A stretch of 64,000 nucleotides of DNA from Clostridiales bacterium oral taxon 876 str. F0540. GTDB taxonomy: Bacteria; Bacillota; Clostridia; Clostridiales; Clostridiaceae. The notes under the pieces are model-generated. The model saw only the letters and a list, made by a program, of their open reading frames with translations, had not been told where the DNA came from and searched no databases. This document shows positions 19,801 through 26,236 of this stretch, piece by piece. The stretch is from the NCBI GenBank assembly GCA_000466585.1, contig KE993501.1:245189-309188 (forward strand). The letters are read 5' to 3'. The position numbers and the translations under genes are program-made. Numbering within the stretch: position 1 is the stretch's first letter; each line of letters starts with the position of its first letter.

Positions 19801-21714
19801 TTTAGACAAATTATATTTTAAAAGGTTTTCAGAAGTTACATTACTTCTTTTTTGTTTTGAGTTTAAAAGTTCCCTTACCGCATTTGCAAAATAATGCTTT
19901 GTGTCTAACTTAGGCAAAAGGTTTAATGAAGCCTCGAAAGAGCTAAGTCTTAATGCATTGCTGTGCTTTTTCATCATAATAATTAAGAAATTAAATAACG
20001 CTATCAAGCTAGCATCTTCATGTTCTAAAGGAATGTATTTAATAGTTTCAATTAGAAAAAGCTGAGTTTCAGTAGTTTTTGAAATTTTCTCATCAAAGTA
20101 GCTTAGTATAATCTTTCTATATTTAGGCATTGATTTTTTCTGACAGCATTTAAACAATGAATTTATCATTATGCTTATGTTGTAGCCGATAAAAAATCTA
20201 TGTTCAGAAATAAGCTTATAACTTGGAAAAAGCATTTGTTCTAAATATATTTGTAACAGATTGAAGCTTGTCACAGCCGGCTCTTCCATTTTAACATTCT
20301 CAGGTATTTCTTTTCTGTAGTCTTCGTCAAAAATAGCTATAAGAGTACCTAACAATTCAGCACAATGTCTCCTAATGTCATCCTCAGGGTGGACAAGATT
20401 TTCATATAGGAACTTGATAGTCTGAAGCTTTTGATTTTGAGTAAGATAAGTAGAGTATTCTTGAAATATTCTTATATATTCTCTGAAGTTTTTCCAATCC
20501 TTTTCACTTCGAGCAAGCTCAAGAATATAATCAAGGGAATATTCATCACGAAGCTGGTACATTAAATTAATATTATGATTAATAGCTATGTATTTTAAAT
20601 TTTGTACTATTTCGTTCCCCTGCATAAGAGAATAATTTTTAATTTCCCCAGATTTTTGAGTTACTGTACTTGAAAAGTCAATTTCAGTTTTAACTCCAAT
20701 ACTTAAGAGAAAATCTTCAAAATCCTTTAGCTTGCTATAAACCTTTTTATACCGCTTTTCCTTTGACTCATCTAGATTATCTAATTTTTCAAGTATAACC
20801 TCAAAGGAATCTCTTAGAGTGAAGATATGCATTTTCACTCCATCTTCATATGATTTATTCTTAACTCTAAAATCAGAATAAATTAATATCAGTGATTCAA
20901 GTGAAAGATTTTCAAGCTCTAAATCCCAGGTAGAATGATTGATGGCTATATTTCTAATATAATTACTTCCTATTTTTTTAAACCACTGGTCAGAATAATA
21001 ATAATGAAGATATGGTACTCGCTTAAGTTCAGAACGCTTACATCCATATTTTCCTATATCGTGTCCTGCGGCTGCTCCGGATACTCTTCCTAAATCCACT
21101 GGAATAGAAAGGGCTTTAATTTGTCTTGCTATGTATAATGACAGATAATGTACGCCGCATATGTGATCTAGAGTATTAAAGCCAAAAACCTCACCATTAA
21201 GTTTCATCATTTCATATGTGTAATTGTGTTTAAATGCCTTTAAAAATTTTTTGTATTCTTCCGGGTGCTCTAGGGAATTTTCTTCTTCCTCTGTCAAAAA
21301 GTTCATAGGGTAAATACTTTGCCAGGTTTCATCTTCAGATAGTTTCTGAGCTTCACAGAAAATCCTTAAAACTCTAAGGTATATCTCACAAGAAGGATTA
21401 AGGGAATCCAAAATTATTATGGTTACTGCCTCAGGAAAAGACTTGTTTAAAGTGTACTGATAAATATAATTAAGCCAATCTTCCGGAATATTAGGATAAC
21501 TTAATTTATTCATTATGTCTGTACATAAATTTAAAACTGCTTTGCAGCTAAAATCATTTTTATCAAGACACAATTTAAGATTACTAATAAATTTATCACT
21601 TCTTAAGGCACCCTCAATAAAATTAAAGTCGATACCTAATTTATCAAGCCACTTAGTGCTTAAAAGCTTTCTTGATATTTTATTATATAAATTTTGAAAA
21701 GCTAGATTGCTCAT
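16843..21714 (-). CDS. Giant multidomain protein: HD, helical repeats, NadD-like, PRTase-like
   Basis: The 1623-residue chain holds several modules. An HD-type phosphohydrolase region lies at about 180-330 (His184, then His218-Asp219 in AAGHDIGKYG). A long alpha-helical, HEAT-like stretch covers about 370-900. A NadD/NMNAT-like nucleotidyltransferase (about 922-1110) has GTFDPFSQSH at 927-936 and ISSTQIR at 1075-1081. A possible acetyltransferase-like fold lies at about 1150-1290. A C-terminal part has a PRTase-like PRPP loop (VILVDNILHKGYR, Asp1436). The canonical nucleotidyltransferase HxGH is replaced by SQSH, so catalysis is uncertain. Nothing suggests a frameshift. Domain calls after residue 1110 are tentative. 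Coupling to the neighbouring dehydrogenase suggests NAD or nucleotide metabolism (inference). Confidence 0.7.
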   Translation of the reverse strand: MSNLAFQNLYNKISRKLLSTKWLDKLGIDFNFIEGALRSDKFISNLKLCLDKNDFSCKAVLNLCTDIMNKLSYPNIPEDWLNYIYQYTLNKSFPEAVTIIILDSLNPSCEIYLRVLRIFCEAQKLSEDETWQSIYPMNFLTEEEENSLEHPEEYKKFLKAFKHNYTYEMMKLNGEVFGFNTLDHICGVHYLSLYIARQIKALSIPVDLGRVSGAAAGHDIGKYGCKRSELKRVPYLHYYYSDQWFKKIGSNYIRNIAINHSTWDLELENLSLESLILIYSDFRVKNKSYEDGVKMHIFTLRDSFEVILEKLDNLDESKEKRYKKVYSKLKDFEDFLLSIGVKTEIDFSSTVTQKSGEIKNYSLMQGNEIVQNLKYIAINHNINLMYQLRDEYSLDYILELARSEKDWKNFREYIRIFQEYSTYLTQNQKLQTIKFLYENLVHPEDDIRRHCAELLGTLIAIFDEDYRKEIPENVKMEEPAVTSFNLLQIYLEQMLFPSYKLISEHRFFIGYNISIMINSLFKCCQKKSMPKYRKIILSYFDEKISKTTETQLFLIETIKYIPLEHEDASLIALFNFLIIMMKKHSNALRLSSFEASLNLLPKLDTKHYFANAVRELLNSKQKRSNVTSENLLKYNLSKQLNANDLGVVFNVYCKLDEKKISDIFLSNLKTATDWIRKRSQISLLLNYTLNNIEGNGLHTAIHFCNLLKVSAIENVRNAAGDAILNIMPHLSLAERNEVAVELLRALEIEGNRFTEYIPHYIGQIVLWLQPVELDEIINDLQNKIKTSSPNVKSLILKTIGVALSNYSDYKYRFTESFDDYSSRKISMLGILLNSLADYELKSKQTAFSVLGKDIFGTLNLSLDDKNAIFKIISKKLLTMITESQGEELLFLSNSAALNHIYRFISDYSFFKGNISIDIPEKVAFFPGTFDPFSQSHKEIAKFIRDKGFEVYLSIDEFSWSKKTLPNMLRRRIVAMSVANELNIYVYPNTMPINIANEDDLKKLKESFPNSEVYIAVGSDVVLNASSYKSLRTSNSIHSFNHIIFERGKSRKLEDAVKNIDGKIEWLSLPAKYSDISSTQIRNYIDESRDISTLIDPLAQKYIYENGFYQREPQEKSSITSLWLKVEVVEKITEDILLGIQSITGMPKDIILNTIKETLLKPSGRLIIIRNTLNKNEVAAFSLFHWVRSSMLYEELKDVKLSQYIREQSTGRTVLIHGIGIKSLDKYKYLEQIIITETLAFCLSRDYEFAIFKNTLMNSCAATIYEILKLQGFKYVPSSTIDNPALVVDMSNPCVLNLDTENILKEPFRGNQKIRNAVSSARRKLQEALTKLYPGELILSFDSSMLHQSMIKKICEENGVPTEISMPKKLGNAMCVPYGDILERYVIPNTVTKALHTEKLFEPTMKNFNIGPFPYYLDLETQVKMLKSFKRPVILVDNILHKGYRMKALDPLFKKEDITVQKIVCGILSGRGKDLMDIQNREVVSVYFIPRLKIWFNENSLYPFIGGDALWRGSFPERNLLPSINLIMPYTSPTFIRNSNKSAVYNLSKVCLENSMHILSTIEEEYHVLHERNLSLLNLGQVFTIPRCPDRGKNINYDLNLSPSNYIKNDLELLLRLDNIINSL

Positions 21715-21803
21715 ATCTGCCTCCGCTTATTTCATAAATATTAGAAATTCTAATAAAGATTATATAACTATATTATATAATTTCATAGAGGGTTAAGAAA
21801 AAA

Positions 21804-21825
21804 GCCTTAGGATTGAACCTAAGGC
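21804..21825 (-). terminator. Intrinsic terminator of the lipoprotein gene
   Basis: GCCTTAGG / CCTAAGGC, an 8-bp perfect stem, is followed on the minus strand by TTTTTTC. It ends just after the lipoprotein stop codon. Confidence 0.8.
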
Positions 21826-21832
21826 ATAAATA

Positions 21833-22324
21833 CTATCTAGGTATTAAAAATTTACATAAACCATACAAATTATACAATGGTTGTATACCTTCCATATCTA
21901 CATAATCCATAGAATATGTTCCATCCCACGGATAGACTGCTATGTATCTCTCATTGTAAATATTGATAACGAATTTTTCCTTATCAAAATCAAGAAAGAG
22001 CTTATACTGTGGCTTTTCTGACAAATCCTTGGGTTTTTCTATAAAGTTGGCTTTTTTTATCGATTTGGAAAATTTTTTAATTGTTTCTATATCTTCTTTA
22101 GATAAGTCTGCTTCCTTTGAAAAATTTGTGTCTAAAAGTTCTCCTTTAACTTTAGATTCAGTTACTAAATTTTTAATAAGTAAATTTGTATAATAGTAGT
22201 TATTGGGCTTTTTCTTCGTAACAGTAAAATTATTGATAGAATAACTTCCTAATTTTATTGTGCATCCAATAAAAATAATAGGAATAATAAAAATTGATAT
22301 TATGTATAATGACTTTTTTTTCAA
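21833..22324 (-). CDS. Small lipoprotein, function unknown
   Basis: The start is taken as TTG at 22324 because AAGGTGG precedes it. It gives 163 residues beginning with a lipoprotein signal: Lys-rich end, hydrophobic IISIFIIPIIF, then the lipobox-like IFIGC with the cysteine to be lipidated. An upstream ATG at 22408 would add 28 residues ahead of the signal and has no ribosome site. The remaining soluble part resembles small extracellular domains with alternating strands near its end (YKLFLDFDKEKFVINIY, then a Tyr-rich tail). I do not recognise a named family with certainty. A single gene with its own terminator. Confidence 0.65.
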   Translation of the reverse strand: MKKKSLYIISIFIIPIIFIGCTIKLGSYSINNFTVTKKKPNNYYYTNLLIKNLVTESKVKGELLDTNFSKEADLSKEDIETIKKFSKSIKKANFIEKPKDLSEKPQYKLFLDFDKEKFVINIYNERYIAVYPWDGTYSMDYVDMEGIQPLYNLYGLCKFLIPR

Positions 22325-22492
22325 TGTTACCACCTTGTACAAGTATTCTCTAAATAATATATGATTTCTTTTTTTCTCATATTCCATTAATTGATTGATG
22401 AAAACCAATATGAATTAGTTAATTATATAAGGATTTTAAAATGAATATTAAAACTTTTAAAAGCACATTATAATTTTGAGGAAGTGATTTAA

Positions 22493-22642
22493 TTGAAAGA
22501 CGAGATAATAAATAATAATACTAAGCATTGTAACAATACGCCAGAAAAAATGAAGATAACAAAGAAATCAGAGGATTATTGTATAATTAATAATCAAAAA
22601 ATAGAAGGAAATGCATGTAATACTATAGTAAATAATAAATAA
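22493..22642 (+). CDS. Small hydrophilic protein, unknown (49 aa)
   Basis: TTG start with GAGGAAG eight bases upstream. Asn- and Lys-rich with three cysteines (KHCNNT, EDYCII, NACNTI). First of a run of six tiny genes ending at 23533. The good ribosome site is the main support. Confidence 0.5.
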   Translation: MKDEIINNNTKHCNNTPEKMKITKKSEDYCIINNQKIEGNACNTIVNNK

Positions 22643-22657
22643 GAGAGGATGAATTTT

Positions 22658-22816
22658 ATGGATAAAAAAGAAATGAAGGCACTACAAGGTGTTGACTACG
22701 CTGCTCTTACTCAAGAGCAAGAACGAAAACTGAGACAATTTGAAGCTAAATTTAATGAAGAATTTGGAGAAGATTTTAACATTTTAGTAATGGATAAAGT
22801 TAAGGAAAATAAGTAA
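22658..22816 (+). CDS. Small acidic helical protein, unknown (52 aa)
   Basis: The ATG has AGAGGATG upstream. The protein is rich in Glu, Lys and Gln and probably one long helix (TQEQERKLRQFEAKFNEEFG). A terminator hairpin (22827-22846) follows directly. Fifteen bases separate it from the previous small gene. Confidence 0.55.
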   Translation: MDKKEMKALQGVDYAALTQEQERKLRQFEAKFNEEFGEDFNILVMDKVKENK

Positions 22817-22826
22817 CACAAACTTG

Positions 22827-22846
22827 GAGCCTTTTGGCTCTTTTTT
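22827..22846 (+). terminator. Short intrinsic terminator
   Basis: GAGCC TTTT GGCTC followed by six T. Confidence 0.75.
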
Positions 22847-22913
22847 GCTATTATTTATGAAGCATAAATAGACTTACAGTGGAAAATCTAAATAATGAAA
22901 GGGGAGTTGAATT

Positions 22914-23051
22914 ATGAGTGAAAATCAAGGTATGAGCCATACTTTTAACAATAAGAAAGAAGATAATCATTTTAAAAAGAAAAATATAAAGCATAATCCT
23001 CAGGCTGAGAGTGCAAGAACAGTATACGATGATCCGGGAAAAAAGCATTAA
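22914..23051 (+). CDS. Small basic protein, unknown (45 aa)
   Basis: GGGGAG precedes the ATG. Lys-, His- and Asn-rich and without hydrophobic core (EDNHFKKKNIKHNPQ), so probably disordered or nucleic-acid-associated. It resembles small clostridial proteins that accumulate in sporulation, but no family is firmly recognised. Confidence 0.5.
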   Translation: MSENQGMSHTFNNKKEDNHFKKKNIKHNPQAESARTVYDDPGKKH

Positions 23052-23069
23052 AAGGAAGGGGAGATATAA

Positions 23070-23192
23070 ATGTCTCACAGAGAAACTAAAAAATCCACAA
23101 AAAAAGAAAATAAAAAGCCCTCAAAACCAGAAATAATACAAGGCGCTGAAATAGAAAAGCATAAGACTCAAGGGTTAATTAGAGGAATATAG
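23070..23192 (+). CDS. Small basic protein, unknown (40 aa)
   Basis: AAGGAAGGGGAG precedes the ATG. Very Lys-rich (TKKSTKKENKKPSKP), ending in a short apolar tail (GLIRGI). It lies 18 bases after the preceding small gene, so co-transcription is likely. Confidence 0.5.
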   Translation: MSHRETKKSTKKENKKPSKPEIIQGAEIEKHKTQGLIRGI

Positions 23193-23208
23193 GTGAGGCG
23201 GTGATGCA

Positions 23209-23451
23209 ATGATTAGAACTTCTATGAAAGGCAGAGAACTTACAGATGAAGAAATAAAAAACTATAAAGAAGAAAGAAATGTAAGCAATATCGCCTATAT
23301 GAAGGATACAATAGTGAATAAGCCTACAACGCAAATTGGCTATAACGAAGATGGCAGCATTAATGAAGTTGAAATTAAGCCTCAAATATTTGAATTAAAT
23401 GGAGTAGTAGATACTAAGGAGGAAAGAGCATATGACAAAGGAAAGCAATAA
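23209..23451 (+). CDS. Small charged protein, unknown (80 aa)
   Basis: GGTGAGG lies before the ATG. The sequence has a helical N-terminal part (RELTDEEIKNYKEERNV) and a short strand-like C-terminal part (SINEVEIKPQIFELNG). Its end overlaps the next small gene. It shares the small-protein run with neighbours. No function is known to me. Confidence 0.5.
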   Translation: MIRTSMKGRELTDEEIKNYKEERNVSNIAYMKDTIVNKPTTQIGYNEDGSINEVEIKPQIFELNGVVDTKEERAYDKGKQ

Positions 23452-23533
23452 GCATAAAGCAAAAAATAAAGAACCTAACAGAGTGGATATCAAAGAAGAA
23501 AAGGATGGAAAAGGTCCAAGAAGAAGAAGCATA
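23432..23533 (+). CDS. Very small charged protein, unknown (33 aa)
   Basis: AAGGAGG lies before the ATG and overlaps the end of the previous gene. Thirty-three residues, almost all Lys, Glu, Asn and Asp. Weak support beyond the ribosome site and the setting. Confidence 0.4.
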
Positions 23534-23653
23534 AACGACAATTATTAATTTTAAAAAATATTATAAAAAAGTATTGATTTATTAATAATTATTATTTATA
23601 ATATAAATATAAACAAACCCCAAATCCAAATTTATTGATACTTCCTTCAGTTT

Positions 23654-23685
23654 AAAAGCAGCTGACTTGATCAGCTGCTTTTTTG
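23654..23685 (+). terminator. Strong intrinsic terminator
   Basis: AAAGCAGCTGA CTTGA TCAGCTGCTTT followed by T run. It closes the small-protein run. Confidence 0.9.
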
Positions 23686-23700
23686 TTATTTAAAAAACAT

Positions 23701-23834
23701 AAGCTATATCATGATGGGTTTTATCTATATAGAAAGCAATAAACGTATTCACATTGGGCTGCTCCAAAAGATCCAGTCCTCAAGGATTTATTGGACTGCT
23801 CAATGCGATTAGATATTTGCTTTCTATATAGCTT
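23701..23834. other. Nested inverted-repeat element, possible structured RNA
   Basis: A perfect 15-bp inverted repeat (CTATATAGAAAGCAA at 23725-23739, complement at 23817-23831) encloses a second stem (CATTGGGC at 23752-23759 with GCTCAATG) and a third (CAGTCC with GGACTG, 23774-23798). An outer pair AAGCTATAT / ATATAGCTT adds to it. There is no ORF. The element lies between a terminator and the 3' side of tRNA-Leu. It could be a small RNA or a miniature mobile element. Confidence 0.5.
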
Positions 23835-23885
23835 GATATTTTATAACTTAGAAAAAAAATCCATACTTAAAAGTATAGATTTTAA

Positions 23886-23967
<82 letters not shown>

Positions 23968-24048
23968 AAATTTTACATAAGTTATGTTATCATATATATT
24001 TTAAAAAATCAATGTTTTTTTAAAATTAAATTTTAATTTAAAGAAAAA

Positions 24049-24077
24049 TTGATTATATACTTTATAAAAAATACTAT
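24049..24077 (+). promoter_or_regulatory. Candidate promoter of glsA
   Basis: TTGATT (24049-24054), 17-bp spacer, TACTAT (24072-24077), about 55 bases before the glsA ATG. Confidence 0.45.
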
Positions 24078-24133
24078 TTAATGTTAAAATAATTAATGAA
24101 TAAGTTAGATTTGCTATATTACGGAGGAATAAA

Positions 24134-25051
24134 ATGAATAAATTATTAGAAGCAGTAATTGAAAACAATAAAAAATGGACTAGGGATGGAAAGGTAGCTA
24201 CATATATTCCTGAACTTGGAAAAGCAGATTCGGATGCAGCAGGAGTATGTATTATAACACTAGATGGTGAGGAATATAACGGCGGAGACCATAAAACTAA
24301 ATTTACTATTCAAAGTATATCAAAAATAATTACTTTAATGCTTGCACTCCTTGACAATGGAAGAGAAAGAGTGTTTTCTAAGGTTGGAGTGGAACCCACA
24401 GCTGATGCCTTTAATTCAATTATAAATTTAGAAACCAAAAATCCACAAAGGCCATTAAACCCTATGATTAATGCCGGTGCAATAGCAACTGTATCACTTG
24501 TTGCAGGCGGAAATTCAGAAGAAGTTTTCAATAGAATACTAAATTTTACAAGAAAAATTACTGGGAATCCGGATATAAATATAAACGAAGAAGTATATAA
24601 ATCAGAGAAGGAAACTGGTGATAGAAACAGGGCTTTGGCATATTTTATGAAAAGTACAGGTGTAATTGAGCAAGATCCTGAAGACGTTCTAGATGTATAT
24701 TTCAAGCAATGTTCTATAGAAGCAACATGCAAGGATATTGCGAGGATTGGAGCAATGCTTGCAAATGATGGAGTTTTGCCATGGAGCGGAGAAAGAGCCG
24801 TGCCTAGAAATATAGCGAGAATAGTAAAGACTATAATGGTTACCTGCGGTCTTTATGATGCTTCAGGACAATTTGCCGTTGAAGTAGGCATTCCTGCCAA
24901 AAGCGGTGTAGGCGGAGGAATAGTTGCTGCAATACCTGGAAGAATGGGAATAGGTGTCTATGGTCCTGCCTTAGATGCAAGAGGCAACAGCATTGTAGGT
25001 ATTAGAATACTTGAGGAATTGTCAAGGGAGCTTGACTTAAATATTTTTTAG
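24134..25051 (+). CDS. glsA: Glutaminase A
   Basis: GlsA hydrolyses glutamine to glutamate and ammonia and belongs to the serine-dependent beta-lactamase-like fold. The catalytic S-x-x-K is seen at residues 61-64 (SISK). Other family blocks are NPQRPLNPMINAGAIA, the downstream YFKQCSIEATCKD, and the glycine-rich AKSGVGGGIVA near the end. At 305 residues it is full length. CGGAGGA precedes the start. aroC follows 24 bases later on the same strand, so they may share a transcript. Confidence 0.95.
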   Translation: MNKLLEAVIENNKKWTRDGKVATYIPELGKADSDAAGVCIITLDGEEYNGGDHKTKFTIQSISKIITLMLALLDNGRERVFSKVGVEPTADAFNSIINLETKNPQRPLNPMINAGAIATVSLVAGGNSEEVFNRILNFTRKITGNPDININEEVYKSEKETGDRNRALAYFMKSTGVIEQDPEDVLDVYFKQCSIEATCKDIARIGAMLANDGVLPWSGERAVPRNIARIVKTIMVTCGLYDASGQFAVEVGIPAKSGVGGGIVAAIPGRMGIGVYGPALDARGNSIVGIRILEELSRELDLNIF

Positions 25052-25075
25052 CTTTTAAAGAAAAGAGGAAAATGA

Positions 25076-26221
25076 ATGCTTAGGTTTCTTGATGCAGGAG
25101 AGTCTCATGGTAAAGCTTTAATTTCTATCATCGAAGGGCTGCCATCTAATATAAATATTAATTTGGATTATATAAACAGAGAACTTAGAAGAAGGCAAAA
25201 AGGCTATGGCAGGGGTTCAAGGATGAAAATTGAACAAGATAAAATTGAAGTTTGGTCTGGCATACGAGGTATGGTTACAACTGGGAATCCTATAACTATG
25301 GTGATTTATAATAAGGACTATGATAATTGGAAGAATGTGCTTGGTAATCAGCCAAATCAGGATGAAATAATTACAGTACCAAGACCTGGTCATGGGGACT
25401 TAGTGGGGTTTTTAAAATATAAAACCGGAGATATAAGGGATGTAATAGAAAGAACTTCTGCAAGAGAAACAGCTATCAGAACAGCGGTAGGTGCTTTATG
25501 CAAAAGTGTACTTGAAGAACTTGATATACTTATAAGAAGCAAAGTAAGCAGCATAGGAACAATACAAGATAATAATATAAATTTATTTGATGATAATAAT
25601 TACGAAATAATAGAAGAAAGTGAACTAAGATGTTATAATAAAAATATTGAAGATGAAATGAAAAGACAAATTGATATTTGTAAAGAAAATGGAGACACTA
25701 TAGGTGGAAGTATTTTCATATCTATGAAAGGTATTCCTATAGGATTAGGCAGTTATACGCAATGGGATAGAAAACTTGATGCTGTTTTAAGCTTTGCTGT
25801 AATTTCTGTTCAAGGCATAAAGGCAGTAGAGTTTGGGAATGGTCTGAATAAAGCTTTAACAGGCAGCGGATTTAATGATGAGATTTATTATGAAAATAAT
25901 AAAATTACAAGAAAAACAAACAATTGCGGTGGTATAGAAGCCGGAGTTTCAAATGGCGAAAATATCGAACTTAAGGCTTTTATGAAACCAATACCTACCA
26001 TTAGACAGAGTATCGCTTCAATTGATTTAAAAACAAAAACCAATGTTGTTAATAGATATGAAAGATCTGATGTATGCGGCGTCGTTCCGGCATCCGTTGT
26101 TCTTGAAAATGTATGTGCGTACGAAATTTTAAAAGAAATCTTAAATAAGTTTCCCGCTGATGATTTTAACGAACTTAAGAGAAGTATCGAGAAATATAGA
26201 AACGAAATTTATACATATTAA
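25076..26221 (+). CDS. aroC: Chorismate synthase
   Basis: AroC makes chorismate from EPSP using reduced FMN. The opening LDAGESHGKAL, the early KGYGRGSRMK with basic substrate-binding residues, the RPGHGDLVG block, the RETAIRTAVGA block and the late RSDVCGVVPASVVLENV are all conserved. Length 381 residues is typical. AAAGAGGAA lies before the ATG. polA follows after 15 bases. Confidence 0.95.
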   Translation: MLRFLDAGESHGKALISIIEGLPSNININLDYINRELRRRQKGYGRGSRMKIEQDKIEVWSGIRGMVTTGNPITMVIYNKDYDNWKNVLGNQPNQDEIITVPRPGHGDLVGFLKYKTGDIRDVIERTSARETAIRTAVGALCKSVLEELDILIRSKVSSIGTIQDNNINLFDDNNYEIIEESELRCYNKNIEDEMKRQIDICKENGDTIGGSIFISMKGIPIGLGSYTQWDRKLDAVLSFAVISVQGIKAVEFGNGLNKALTGSGFNDEIYYENNKITRKTNNCGGIEAGVSNGENIELKAFMKPIPTIRQSIASIDLKTKTNVVNRYERSDVCGVVPASVVLENVCAYEILKEILNKFPADDFNELKRSIEKYRNEIYTY

Positions 26222-26236
26222 CGGAGGAAAATTATT

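Noticed and set aside
16843..21714. Ordinary NadD
   Set aside because: NadD is about 200 residues with an intact HxGH. Here the motif is altered to SQSH and the domain is buried in a 1623-residue chain.
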